Assembly (NCBI GenBank): GCA_018340375.1
Contig: JAFFJZ010000041.1
Span: 1,302,001 to 1,366,000, forward strand
Length of the DNA: 64,000 nucleotides
Source: Gonatopus flavifemur
Taxonomy: Eukaryota > Arthropoda > Insecta > Hymenoptera > Dryinidae
Direction of reading: 5' to 3'
A program made the translations under genes and the position numbers. A model generated the notes under the pieces. The model searched no databases. It was given only the letters and a program-made list of their open reading frames with translations, and had not been told where the DNA came from. Positions 1 through 11,332 of the stretch are shown here, in pieces. Positions within the stretch are counted from its first letter, which is position 1, and each line of letters begins with the position of its first letter.

Positions 1-328
1 CTTTTTAAATACCATTAGAGGTGAACTTGACTTGGTGAAACAAGTATATCTGATATTTGGAGAAAATCCAGTAAAGTTCATGCACTGAGAAACGTGTTTA
101 GTTGCGGTAACCAAAAACATCAAATGAAAAATTCAAGTTGCTTGAACTGAAATATTGTTTGGGTCGATACAAAATTTTAGTTGAAGAAACTAATATTTTG
201 TTGCGGCAAGTAAGTTTTTTATTTGCTGTCGAATTCTACTAGATTTTTAGTCACAACAATTCAACAGTTTTCTCAGCGAGGGTGCGATTTGAAAACCTTA
301 AAAGTGGATTTGAAAGACAACAAAACTT
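1..328. other. Unique AT-rich flank, no gene seen
   Basis: No convincing ORF, splice pair or repeat was seen before the first mariner terminus. Confidence 0.5.
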
Positions 329-1479
329 CACAGTCCATTCAAAAAGTCCGTAGGATGACACATAGATGGCGTTTTTAGAATTTTTTCCATATGATTTTTA
401 TTTAGTACTAACCTTCAAACGATACGTGTACAATTTTGATAGCGATCTGACTATTGATTCGTGAGTTATAGCATTTTGTGTGAAGCCACTTTTGTTATTG
501 AGAAAAATGGAAAAAAATGAATTTCGAGTTTTGATAAAGCATTGCTTTTTGATGGAAAAAAATACAGTGGAAACCGAACAATGGTTTGATAAACATTATC
601 CGGACTCTGCTCCATCGAGACAAATGGTAGAAAAGTGGATTGCTGAATTTAAACGTGGTCGTACCAGCAAAAATGATGCAGAGCCCAGTCGACGCCCGAA
701 TGAGGCTGTTATTCCAGAAGACATAAAAAAAATTCACAAATTGGTTATGAGCGATCGTAAATCGAAAGTGGACGAGCTAGTTAACATTGTAAAGATATTA
801 GATGCGTAGGGTTTTTACCATTTTACACGAACATTTGGATATGCGAAAGCTCTGTGCAAAGTGAGTGACGCGTGAGCTCACAGTCGACCGAAAACAACAA
901 CGAATTGATGCTTCAGAGGATTCTTTGGCGCTGTCAGGGGGTTTCAACTCTATACCCATACAGGACAGTCGCCAAAGAATTACGTCGCATCTCCGTAGAA
1001 TAATTAAGGGAGAAGAAAGGGCGACGAGGAAAGGGACGTAGAGTCAACGGAGAAATGTCCAAGCCGTTTTTTTGGGCGGACATTTCTTCGTTGCCTCCAC
1101 GCTGCTTCTCCGTCGTACCAATTTGTATCCGCCGATCCCTTTTTTCTCCCTGAATTCCACGGAGAGGCGACATAGGTGTCCTGTGTGGGATAGGATGACC
1201 CCGAAACAAATTTCAATTACGGACAAGTCAACTAGCACAGTGACGCTTCAATCGTATTGGATCGAGGTAACCTCCAAAACAATGCTGATGAATTTGGATT
1301 TTGAAACAACAGCAATTCAACAATAAAGTGTGAACAACAATTCTAGAAATAAATTCTATGTGTTAATATATAATTTGGCTTTAGAATTTTCTTATTGTCA
1401 CACTTTATTGTGGAAATATTATTCATATTTCAAAATCAGAATAAGTTTACTTCCATGTTCCTTATATATAAGGAAACGG

Positions 1480-2160
1480 AAGTATTGTAATAGGGTAAAA
1501 AATCGATTATGCAAAAGGGGGTATTCCGCTTTTGCCGAACGTCTTAGAACGTCGAAGAAACGATATCTCCGAAAATGTCTGTATGTGCGTGCGTGCGTGT
1601 ACAATTTTCTTTGGCGCACGATAACTCTCCTCAGAATGCACCGATCGGGATAATTTTTTTTTAATACGTTCGTCTTTGAAAGCACTCGGGGCCTATTGAT
1701 TTCGGTGTCGATCGGATAATGCGTTTGAAAAATCTAGATTCTGCGACCACGCATATTTCCGCTCCCTGTTATCCGATAACTATAAGACTTATACCACGCT
1801 CTAGTTATGATTCAATAATGGCCTCATGCAAGTTCCATCCAAATCGGTTGGAAACTGTGAAAATTTTTTTTTTTGAGATTCGTATAATTTGGCATTATCT
1901 GTGAAGCATGCCTTCTTTATGTTCCCATCATCCGAATGCCATGAAACTTTGAGCATAGTCAATTCACAGGGTGTTAGTCGTACGGTATAAATTTCCAGCG
2001 AATCCGAAGTGCGGAAAGAAAGTGGTAAGCACTAAGCTTCGAAACAAATTCTGAAAATCTTGTAATAACCGGTATCATGGGGGTATATTTCGTTCCTATC
2101 AGCCAATTGTTATGAAATTTTGACCACCGTCTAATGAAGTTTCGAAAGTGCCCAGCTAGC
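1480..2160 (+). repeat. Dispersed repeat family A, copy 1
   Basis: This copy has the landmarks used to recognise the family: a GTCTGTATGTGCGTGCGTGC-type tract, CGATCGGGAT, a TATCCGAT...ATGAAACTTATACCAC block, an ATGAGTTCCATCC-type block, CATCCGAATGCCAT, and AAGCACTAAGCTT followed by CGTTCCTATC. The same order recurs near 22.3-24.1, 34.6-36.3 and 38.6-39.6 kb. No TIR or LTR is seen and the short ORFs are not conserved between copies. Class unknown. Confidence 0.7.
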
Positions 2161-2648
2161 AAAGTGCTTCCAAATCCACGTTTCCGCTACTAGCAGTGCT
2201 AGTGGTAGCAACGTAGTAGCTTTTCCATTACCGTGAGACTGCATGCTACCATACCCGGATAGCAATTTAACCTTGCTGCAATGTTGTCAGGCAAGCTTGT
2301 GACAAGGTTGATATAAGCCTCCTAGTTGACACATGACAAGGGTACAAGCTTACAAAACCGTTGCAGCAGGGCTGTAGCAACCTTACACTGACAAGGTTGT
2401 CAATAACAAGCCAAAAACAATCGAATGACAAGTGTGACAGGGTTATGACAAGCCTACATGTTATATGGGTAACATATATATGATTCAATTTATAACATAG
2501 CACTACCTCAGCGCTACCAGTATTATCAGGAAGCGCTACCAAATAGTGCTCCTAGTAAAAATACTACCAAATCGCTCCTATTTCCATACATAAATGAAGC
2601 CATATATGTACAGAAGATTTTTAACTGTATAAGTGAATGGTAGTACCA

Positions 2649-2899
2649 CACGGAAAAAAGAAAACAGCAATGGTTACTGTGAATCGCAGTAATTCACTGA
2701 AAAAGAATGAAAAATCAAATTCACGCCGTTCATTACTGCGTCTCCCAGTAACCGTTAATGTCCAAGCAGCATTGACGAATTTCACTGCAGTACACATCAC
2801 TGTGTTCGCGCTAACCTCTATCATCCAAGTGTGTTTTCATTTGTTTTTCAACTGATTGCTGTTATGGACAGTAACCAGTGCTGTTTTCTTTTTTCCGTG
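2649..2899. mobile_element. CAC-type 2-bp-TSD element, 251 bp
   Basis: Ends are CACGGAAAAAAGAAAACAGC and the reverse complement of GCTGTTTTCTTTTTTCCGTG, with a CA dinucleotide on both sides. The interior repeats variants of the word TTACTG/CAGTAA. Non-coding. Confidence 0.8.
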
Positions 2900-2934
2900 C
2901 ACTGCCAGAAGCGCTGCCTAGATTTTGTTGGCTG

Positions 2935-3345
2935 AGTGGCCCCATAAGAGTTTGAACCAGATTCTGACAGAAGAACGGCATGAGGATGGAAGAAATTTCT
3001 TAAAAATTCGTGATTTAGCGATCGCACATATCTTCGCTCCCTGTTATAGGATTACAATAAAATTTCTACCGCGTTTCAGTTACAATCTCGTAGTGGCCTC
3101 ATATCCCAAGTAGCACAAAAACTTTTCAAATATGCTATGGTGACTCTATGAATGTGAAAGGGATGTGCGAATGAGACTATTTTGGATAAATTCGTTAAGA
3201 TATTCTATGGAGGTGCATAGCACATAATTATTCGAAACAGTCTCATTTGGAGGTTCTACGCATGTTCGTAGGATTCTCCAAACACGCTCTTAGCATTTCT
3301 AACCTCTTCTGCTGCTTGGGATGAGTTTCATCTCAATCGGTTAAG
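2935..3345 (+). repeat. Dispersed repeat family A, fragment
   Basis: Contains the CCCTGTTATAGGATTACAAT and GTGGCCTCATATGAGTTTCATC blocks of the family once the element at 3105-3320 is removed. That clean restoration proves the insertion and its AT target duplication. Confidence 0.65.
3105..3320. mobile_element. CCC-type 2-bp-TSD element, 216 bp
   Basis: Termini CCCAAGTAGCACAAAA and (reverse complement) CCCAAGCAGCAGAAGA, flanked by AT on both sides. The empty site is reconstructed from the family A consensus. The word ATTCTATG/CATAGAAT-like recurs inside. No ORF of note. Confidence 0.82.
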
Positions 3346-3583
3346 AAATGTGGAAATATCGTCTTCAGAAATTTGCATGGTTTTGTGTTTCAAGGTGCAA
3401 TAAACATGTATTTTCATTTTCATTGAGAACATGGAAGTACTGTATGGTTCTCCATACCGATTTTTTAGGTTAGGTCGTTCTACCGAGCTGCCATTTTGAT
3501 TTTTAGTTCGCATGAAAGTCAACTTTTGAGAGGGCACGCAAACACGTCCCAAGTATTTTCATTGGAGTTGCGTGGCTCTGGGC

Positions 3584-3830
3584 CAGGAGGGTGCAACTCG
3601 ATAAAAACTATACGTAACGTTTTGTCACCATTCGATATTTCCCAAACTGTCCGCAAGAGACGCTGATTGTACTATCAGAAAAAGTGACGTGGGTAGTGTA
3701 CAAAAGAAACATCACGTGATTTTGACTTGGCTACAGACAGCGCCGTTCACGGACTTCAAGTGAAGTTTACTGTGGTGACAAAACGTTTCGCGAAACATTT
3801 GAAGGTGATTAGATGAGTTGCACTCCCCTG
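3584..3830. mobile_element. hAT-type MITE, 247 bp
   Basis: TIRs CAGGAGGGTGCAACTCG and (reverse complement) CAGGGGAGTGCAACTCA, with a perfect 8-bp TSD CTCTGGGC at 3576-3583 and 3831-3838. The duplicated target spans the right terminus of the older hAT element and the first bases of its TSD, so this insertion came later. Subterminal TTTTGTCACC and its complement GGTGACAAAA extend the TIRs. Confidence 0.88.
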
Positions 3831-4223
3831 CTCTGGGCGCTGTTGAACCACAATAACATCGAATTCTATCGCCGATAAGTGACAATGGTTGAAACATGGC
3901 TTCACCATCACACGCCAGAATCCAAAAGACAGTCAGCTGAGTGGACAGCAGTCGATGAATCGAATCCAAAGCGAGCAAAGACGCAACAGTCGGTTGGTAA
4001 GGTGATGGCGTCTGTATTTTGGGATGCGAAGGGAATAATATTCATCGACTATCTCCAAATAGGAACCATCGTCAACACCGACTATTACTGTGCACTTTTG
4101 GATCGATTGAAGGCTGAAATCGCAAAGAAACGGCCACATTTGCGAAAGAATGCACCGTGTCACAAATCAATGAAAACGGTGGCAAAATTGAATGAATTGG
4201 GCTTCGAATTGCTGACCCACCCA

Positions 4224-5155
4224 CCCTGGCGGAAAAAATTTCTCATAATTTCTCTTGACTGTTTTTCATAATTTCTCATAATTTATCCTAAAATATCATA
4301 ATTTCTGAAGGATTTGGGACTGTTGTATGAGAAGTATTTGATTATAAAAAGTCATAAGTTAGAATAATGTTACTCATAAATTCTCATGAAATTTCATAAT
4401 TTTTCTCATAAAAAGTCATAAATGTCCATACTTTCTCTTATAATTTCTTCAGAAATTGAGACAGTTTTATGAGGAACTTTTCCTTATATTTCCCCATGAA
4501 TAGTACATAAAATTCCGAAATTATTTTAAATTGCGATTTTCTTATTTTATTATCGTTGCTTTAAACTTCAATATTTCAAGAAAATCGCTCAGTATGGTGA
4601 CGTTCTTGATGCAGAGCAAACATATATGTTGTAAGCAGCACATTGCGTTTTATTGGAAGTTGAAATTAGTTTGTTTCAGGATTTTGTTACAACTCCATCT
4701 AGGAATTTTTCTCACTGGTCAAATAAATATAACCAGTTGGAAGTTTTCTAACTCCCCGTCAGCACTCTTGAGCTACTTTGATTACAATGTGAGGGAATAA
4801 AAATGAAAAATATAGTATTTTATGAAAAATGTTGGTTTCTCGTGCAAATGTACTTTTTATACAAACCGATCTGAAAAATTATGAGATTTTATGATCAAAA
4901 TTATGAGAAGTTATGATTTCTTATGGAAAAGATTGTTTTCATGAAGAATTTCAAAAATTCAAGTATTGTGTAAAAATATGAAATTTTATGACAAATTATG
5001 ATTCTCAATGAGGAAATATTTTTCATAATGACAGTCCCAATTCCTAGAGAAATTATGAAGTTATAGGAGTTTTCTTGGAATTCAATGGAAAATTATGAGA
5101 TTTATGAGGAAATATGAAAAACTATGGAAAATTATGAGAAACTCTTTCGCCAGGG
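4224..5155. mobile_element. CCC-type element, 932 bp, TCATAATTT-word body, in mariner copy 1
   Basis: Ends CCCTGGCGGAAAAAATTTCT and (reverse complement) CCCTGGCGAAAGAGTTTCTC. The body consists largely of variants of TCATAATTTCTCATAA in both orientations. The target reads CACCCA on both sides. Restoring one copy rebuilds the mariner reading frame exactly, which favours a 6-bp TSD. A 2-bp CA duplication is also compatible, because the target is itself repetitive. The ORF at 4531-4800 lies within the repetitive body and is not credible. Confidence 0.82.
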
Positions 5156-5443
5156 CACCCACCGTATTCTCCAGATTTAGCCCCCAGCGACTTTTTCTTG
5201 TTTTCAGATCTCAAGAAAATGCTTGGTGGAAAGAAATTCAAGTCCAATGATGAAATAATCGCTGAAACTGAGGCCTATTTTGAAGAGAAAGAGAAATCGT
5301 ACTATAAAAGTGATATCGAAATTTGGAAAATCGCTATACTCGTTGTATCGCCCTCGAAGGCAACTATGTTGAATAATAAGATCGAGTTTTGTCAAACTTT
5401 CGTTTTCTTCTTACTTATCCTAAGGAAATATTGAATAACCTGG

Positions 5444-6650
5444 TATAAAAGCGATTTGATGCATAGATTTCAGAATTCAATCCAATTTCTATTGATATGC
5501 CTCAAGGGAAATTTAAACTCACAGATTCCGTGAATTGCGAGATTATGGATTGAGGACATCCAAACATCAGGAGAAGCGGGCAAAATTTTGCATATATTAT
5601 ATAACAAATTGGAATTTAAAACGAACAATAATCAATGACATACCTGAGATTTGATTCTGAATACGAATTTGGGATTTTATGGTGTGTAGATATTGAGAAA
5701 CAAGATCATGAAGAATTCTTAACAGTTAGAGATTATTACTTTCAAAACCATCTCATATTCGCCAGAAAATCGGTAGAAGACTGAAACTAATATTCGGCTT
5801 CTAATCCTGGCCGTGGATTATTTTGGAACATTTTCGTCGGACGCATAATTTATAAAGGAGCCGAAACTCGCAGCCGTAAAGCTAACAACCAGTTCTTGTA
5901 ACTTTTTATTAAACGTTGTTAAACCTTTGTTTATAACAGCAATCGATCAAGCAATGTTTCAGAACCTTAAATCTTCAATAGATGTTTTATCTCCAAAAAT
6001 ATTACAATCGGCTTGTAACTTTATTGCTGCCAATTTCAGCTTCATTAAATCATGAAAAAAAGTTGGCGTTCAATTTGCCTCGCTTCTTCCAGTGCTCGAA
6101 TGTCCTCAAGGCAGTGATTCCAGAATGCGGGAGCTGGCAACCCCCATCATGCAACCCTTTGTGATTGCTCCAAAGTTACAAACTCATTAGTACTCAACTT
6201 GAAGACGTCGTACTGGATTTTGTGCTATTTTAGAAATGACAATTTGTTCCGAAGGATGACCTGGATATTTTTCAATATTTTGAAACCCTCAGTTTTTACA
6301 ACTGTTTTGTGCGCATTACATAAAAGTTTTGAGAAAGAATAATTGCAAAAAATTCAAAGATTCTGGGTAAAAATAAAAATCAACCCATTCGAGAGTCCGT
6401 TCGGGCGCAAGTCCGAGTGGTCTGGGGTTACACCACCAGCAGAGCTTATTTCTTCATAATTCCTTGGTTTACTTTTCCCGACATATTCTGAAGTTCTTAC
6501 TTTTCAGTTCTGCTTTTCTTCGAGAGGAAGAAGGGATTCAACCCATTTTTAATTCTCGCCAATTGTGAAGAAGATTCAAAATATATAATTTACTGGATTA
6601 TAAATTGGAAGCGCAGCAAGTATGGTCGAGTTATAATTTTGTGTTATCAC
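5444..6650. other. Unique AT-rich stretch, no gene supported
   Basis: Only short chance ORFs are seen (the longest, 5982-6164, has no family signature). No TIR pair was found. Confidence 0.4.
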
Positions 6651-7160
6651 AAGGTCATCCGAAATACGGTATACCTGCTGAAATCCTAATCGGAATTAGA
6701 TGTGGATGCCCCACGTAGGGATAAGTCCATTTGACCCTCATTAGGTTTCGCTTAAATTATCCTAGAAGGTTGAAATGGGTTTTCCTAGCTGTAATCTCAT
6801 CAAGACCTTGTGAGGTTATCCTGAGATTATGAACATATATGTTTATGAAGTATAGTTTAATGAAGTGAATGCAAAAATGTCCTAATTTCAGATTGTATAC
6901 TCCTTGGTGAAATAAATTTTCTCTAGATTAGGAAAATATTTCTGAACAAATGTCAACTGTGTATCTTTCAAGTTAGATCTCTCCATGCCGAATACGACAT
7001 TTTTGGGTTGTGGATTTCTTGTTCATATCCTAATTCAAATTTATTCTGAAGGTTTTGGTATGGGATTCCGCATCAAATTCTTATTGGTCTTGCCTCACTA
7101 TGTCCTGGGCTGGATCAAAGTTGACCTGATCTGGTCCATAGGGTAAATTTCTAGTCAGGG
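6651..7160 (-). mobile_element. Truncated copy of the CCC-type element at 20320-20940
   Basis: Matches that element in reverse orientation over nearly its whole length, with the same right-hand terminus (reverse complement CCCTGACTAGAAATTTACCC). The other terminus, about 40 bp, is missing. A stretch of roughly 60 bp around 7100 present in the other copy is deleted here. Confidence 0.8.
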
Positions 7161-8448
7161 AGTATTTCACGATAGAAGTACACAATTTTGTGACTGTTCA
7201 CCTATCGAACACGGAAATTGTTCCACGACAGTTACGAATTCTCGCTTCAGCAGGTAATAAATAGCTCAATATAGTTTCAATCATTTTTGATGCAGCATTT
7301 TCTTCTGTGCGTATCGCAAACAACAAAATTATTGCTTCCAATTCATTGTAGTCTTGGTATTCGCATAACTCGAATCTTCGGACGGAGCATATTATTCGCC
7401 GCTGTTAAATCGACGTAAAAGAGCACTAGGCTAAAGGTAGTAGGCGTTCATCATGTCTCAGCCAAAGTCGTAGGCCAAGTCTAGAATGTTCCCTGTCTCC
7501 GTTCGTGCGCATACCTCCATACAATACGCATGGTGCGTACTATACGTCTGTAACTTACGTAAAGCGTTGAAAGCACGTGGTATCCCATAACTCCCACCCA
7601 CGATATACTGCCATCCAAGTTCGCTTAGGTTACACAGTGAACTTGAGTGATAAGATATTGTATTTCGAACAAACTATTCTCTCTTTTACATTTATATGAG
7701 TGTCGAAGGGTCTCTCGGAGACACACATTTCGACACTTTCTCGATGATCAAATTCCTGCCCGTGCAAATTGAAATTAATTGTGACTCCGCGTTTGTATCA
7801 TCATCGTCTTCGTTTTAAATCTCAACGGTGACTGGAGACCTCGGTACATACTATCTTCTCCTTCTTCTTCTTCTTCTTCTTCTTCTACGACAAGATGTTT
7901 GCGACGTGAATGCTTTTCCTGGCGGAACGAACTGTGCTCGAGCGTCGCAGCACATGCTGTACACCGCTCGCATAGCGGGTGGTGGTGTGCAATACAACTA
8001 GAGCACTTAAGGATTCTCAATGCTTTCTTTCTACGTATACATATCCTTCCATCGTACCCATCCGCGGAGTTACATACGTTCGTACTTAAATTCTCCCCTA
8101 TTCTGAATTATTCTTGAAGATAGAACAAATTATATATAAAATATTTTTCTAAGCGTATTATCTAATTTGAAAACAAGAACCTGATGGATTTACAAGACAC
8201 GCGTGTTGCTGCACCCACTCGAATGAATGAACATCCGTTTAATTCACATGCAAGAAGATGGCGTAGGGAAGTTTATTTCGAGTCGTCATAAAAGCCACCC
8301 GCGGCGAGCACTCGCGTGCAATTAGTTTAACGATCTCGCAAACCTTTACGTTCGACACAAACACACATTTATATCCTCGAGTACACAAAGATAAATCGGC
8401 AAAACATCATCCCGGTTACCTTAGAGACAAATACCACGTACAGGGGTT
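7161..8448. other. Unique stretch with a TTC microsatellite and a possible polyadenylation signal
   Basis: A (TTC)n run lies at about 7859-7885. On the minus strand AATAAA (8277-8272) lies about 175 bp beyond the stop of the possible exon at 8449-8653. Otherwise no gene is seen. The base composition is less AT-rich than the repeat blocks. Confidence 0.35.
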
Positions 8449-8653
8449 TTACGGTGCGAGAGATCCCAGAGAGCATTGTACGTGCACTTGAATGCACGTC
8501 CCACGGGATCGGCGCGTGATGTAGTGCACGCTGAAGGTAACTTGGGACTTAGCAGGCCAGTAGGATTCAGATGTAGCCACCACAGGACCACTAAGGCCCA
8601 GCTCACCCCCAGCTGAATTTTTATGAATCCTTTTCTCATCCTTGGGCTCGTAT
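8449..8653 (-). CDS. Possible coding exon (terminal), unknown protein
   Basis: On the minus strand an excellent acceptor (TTTTTCTTTGTTTTTGCTTACAG) ends at 8654 and is followed by 67 open codons to TAA at 8451-8449, entered with one leftover base. The translation begins YEPKDEKRIHKNSAGG and includes ATSESYWPAKSQVTF. Its composition looks protein-like, and the codons are balanced rather than AT-driven. A GTGAGC donor 48 bases in offers an alternative short internal exon. A second frame of this stretch is also open, so coding is not proven. An AATAAA lies downstream at 8272. I do not recognise a domain. If real, it is part of a minus-strand gene with large introns. Confidence 0.35.
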
Positions 8654-10085
8654 CTGTAAGCAAAAACAAAGAAAAACTGTAGAAATTGGTATATTATATT
8701 GTCCTTCGTTTAGCATGAATTCCACATTCCCTTGAATATCGAGAGATTACGTTGAACACCGATAGAAGCAGCGGCGGCGGCGGCTTTTGAAGCAACAAGT
8801 GTATGGCATAAACGTGTATACGTGTATACGTTAGGTGTACACGCTCTGGCGTGCATAAAGTACTGTTTGGGCCATTACCAATGAGATATAAGAGCACAAC
8901 ACTCTATTATAATCTAGAGAATTCGTGGCAATCAGTGGGTAACCCATGATTTTAAGCGGGTAGAGAGAGAGTATAGGAGTGTGCATAAGCTCTACAAGTT
9001 TTTTCTCTCAGAAGAGAGGAGAAGAGGGCGGGTTTTACTGACAAGCAAAGGCGCTGAGATAAAATGAACAGACCGTAGTATGCCGTGCACGGCTACCGCA
9101 CTGTTGCCTCTTGGAAGGAGATTACCGTTTGCGCAAGCCGCATCTGGGGCCATTTAACACCTCACCACGATATATTTGCCGCTGGTATGCTAATCTGCTT
9201 CAATCGTTGAATTAATAAAATCGCTATGTACTTTCCTCTCTCGTGCTTCGTTCGAGTGTCGTTTTTTCTTCTTCCTGTCCCTCATATACACGTCCGTACC
9301 GTATACTCCAACACACTTATGATTACTACAAAGCGGTCAGGCTGTCTCATTTGTGGCAATGCTCCGATACGTAAGAACGACGGAGTAGGTTACAGCTACG
9401 GTGTAGGTTATAGCGTTGTGTTGTTAGAAAGACATCCCGCCTCTGTATGAGTGGATATTTTCCTTGGCTTGATCTCTACTCTCGGCCTGGGTCGACCATT
9501 TCTACAACGTCCTAAGCAATTAATCGGGTCCGTGACTTAATCTTCTCTTCCTCTCTCGCCGTTCGAGCCCGTTATTTATTATTACGTATTATTTGGCGCG
9601 ATCAAGAGTCACGAACCAACCTGTGTGTACATGTAAGTATATACAAAGAGGAAGGTCCATTATCGTGATCCACCGTTCAAATTGACGATGCTTTGGAAAA
9701 TTGAGAGTAATCCATTCGATTCGGAGTGTGTTATGACCGATCGTTTGTGACATGTGATTTCTATCTTCCGTTTCATTAGATCGGGATATTCGGAAAATTG
9801 TTAATGACAATGTTATGTATGGTTTCTTATGTTTATGTGGAGGTACGCGAAGATAGTTATACGTTACATGAATTGTTCATTTGAAATTTATGTTCGGTGA
9901 AGGACTGTTTTGAAGATGCATACGTCCAAGTGAAACGAATCGAGGGATGAGAGTTTGGAGCAAGAACAGTGCTCTGAGGACAAATCCGTAGTTTTTGAAT
10001 ATTCATAATGAGAAATTTCAGAATTTTTGAGTTCCGAGCTAACAAACAGCCCAGGACTGACGGAGATTTCGTCAACGATAATTGA
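8654..10085. other. Unique stretch, intron or intergenic
   Basis: A short GGC-type run (GGCGGCGGCGGC) lies near 8772-8784. No element termini or paired splice sites were seen. Short ORFs lack family signatures. Confidence 0.35.
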
Positions 10086-10093
10086 GTTATTAT

Positions 10094-10947
10094 TAGACAT
10101 CGGATTATATGGACTATCAAAATGCCAAAATATGCATGCAAATATGCACGAAAAAAGAACAAAATATGCACCAAATATGCACTAATGAAAAAGTCAGAAT
10201 TCGATTTGAAATCAACATTTTATTGCTCAAATATTAAATCTAAGCTTTTTTGAATCAAATAAATCTCCGCAAATTGCACAAGATGCTTTAGAAAATAAAA
10301 ATTCAACGATACAATTGTTTTCAGAGCATCAATCCCAAATTATGAATTATAATTCATATAAAAATATACTACTATGTATCTTTCCAAATTTTCTATTTGA
10401 AATTTGTGACGCTTGTCGTTAAGTATCAATTTATAAGCCGAAAATGAGCGTTCTACAGCTACCGATGTCATCAGACAGAATTTAAAATATAGTGCCATTT
10501 CCATAGAAATCATTTCAGGCAGAATTTGATTTGACCCGTTAATATAAGAATTCACTCGTTCGAGCACTTTGAAACTTGGACTTTTTGAAAATACAGTGTC
10601 TAAGTTATTTCGGATTTCAATCGAGAATGATTCTGGAAGTGCGCGTATCAATTGTGCAACTTCTTCTATTATTTTCATTACGATAATTCAGTTAAAGATC
10701 CTGCTGTATTGAAATCTTGGGGTCTGACAGTAAAGTTTCCAGAATACAGCTATGAAGAATCTCTTAGGAAAAGAATTTGCTGATCCCTCAAAGTTGAAAA
10801 TTCCGTTTATTCTTCAAATCCACTATTCATTTCTCCAATTTAGGAAACTCTTGATATTTTACACTAAAATATGCAGTGTCAACGAAAAAATATCATCATA
10901 TGCTTTTTGCATATGCACATATGCAAATGCGTATAATCCGATGTCTA
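10094..10947 (-). mobile_element. hAT element, internally deleted, with 8-bp TSD
   Basis: A perfect 16-bp TIR, TAGACATCGGATTATA, lies at both ends, flanked by a perfect 8-bp TSD GTTATTAT (10086-10093 and 10948-10955). Just inside each end are several copies of ATATGCA/TGCATAT, candidate subterminal transposase-binding repeats. The element retains the 3' end of a transposase gene on the minus strand but is far too short to be autonomous. Confidence 0.93.
10340..10678 (-). pseudogene. hAT transposase C-terminal (dimerisation domain) fragment
   Basis: A 112-codon minus-strand frame. Its second half carries the hallmark of the hAT C-terminal dimerisation region: TSVAVERSFSAYKLILNDKR followed by ENLERYIVVYF. 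The BED zinc finger and the catalytic core expected in a transposase of about 600 residues are absent, because the element is internally deleted. The fragment could still dimerise with a related transposase if expressed, but that is speculation. It ends with a stop close to the TIR-proximal ATATGCA repeats. Confidence 0.85.
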
Positions 10948-11060
10948 GTTATTATTTTCCAATTGGTGTCATTTGTCCGACAGATATAAAACAATACTGG
11001 ATCTTGAAAATTGCCAGATTCTCGAATAAAAATTTTTGGGCTGCACCAACGCTGACAATA

Positions 11061-11291
11061 CACTCCAAAAAATAATTGTGGAATTTCTGCCCAAAGAATG
11101 GTGGCAGCCAAGTTCCTCCATAGATGGGGAATTTTTCACCATAATTTGGTGGACTCGACACCCAAAAAACAGGATGGTTCCTCAAAGCGGTGGAAAAATC
11201 TCTCATTTTTTATGGAAAAACAATTCCCCCACGATGAAGGGAAGAAATCCATCAATAGGGTGAAGAGAAATTCCCGACATTTTATACAGTG
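11061..11291. mobile_element. CAC-type 2-bp-TSD element, 231 bp
   Basis: The left end CACTCCAAAAAATAATTGTG and the right end (reverse complement CACTGTATAAAATGTCGGGA) are flanked by TA. It is related to the element at 12551-12817: both share the subterminal TAATTGTGGAATTT and the word GAGGGATTTTTC / GGGAATTTTTC. Confidence 0.75.
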
Positions 11292-11332
11292 TACAATACA
11301 ACTTGGCGCAATGTTGGCGAAATATGAATCAA

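Larger units (their letters stand above)
935..3580. mobile_element. hAT-type non-autonomous element inserted in mariner copy 1
   Basis: The mariner target GGCGCTGT is duplicated at 927-934 and again at the right junction (read through the later MITE), an 8-bp TSD typical of hAT. The ends are CAGGGGGTTTCAACTC and, reverse complemented, CAGAGCCACGCAACTC: imperfect TIRs sharing CAG and CAACTC. No transposase frame is seen. The body holds a family A repeat, two small TIR elements and a GT-rich stretch near 1580. It may be a composite of several insertions. Confidence 0.75.
507..5376 (+). pseudogene. Mariner transposase remnant (copy 1)
   Basis: The ATG at 507 opens a helix-turn-helix DNA-binding region (QWFDKHYPDSAPSRQMVEKW, then GRPNEAV-like). 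The frame degrades from about 805 and is cut by a hAT insertion at 935. Homology resumes at 3839 with the first catalytic block (VTMVETWLHHHTPES; the usual D of MDET is changed to V). It continues to HPP at 4217, is cut again, and resumes at 5156 with YSPDLAPSDF, ending at TAA 5374-5376. The segment that should carry the second catalytic aspartate is deleted just before NAPCHK. So the DD34D triad has lost two residues and no active enzyme is possible. Confidence 0.9.
329..5443 (+). mobile_element. Mariner element (irritans-like), copy 1, split by nested insertions
   Basis: The 5' terminus (329 onward) and 3' terminus (up to 5443, followed by TA) match those of the second copy at 52495-54220; both carry the shared core GTCCGTNGGAT. 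The left TA has decayed to TC. Removing the insertions at 935-3838 and 4224-5161, with their duplicated targets, leaves about 1.27 kb, the usual mariner length. The element is dead: it is interrupted twice and its transposase frame is broken. Confidence 0.9.
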
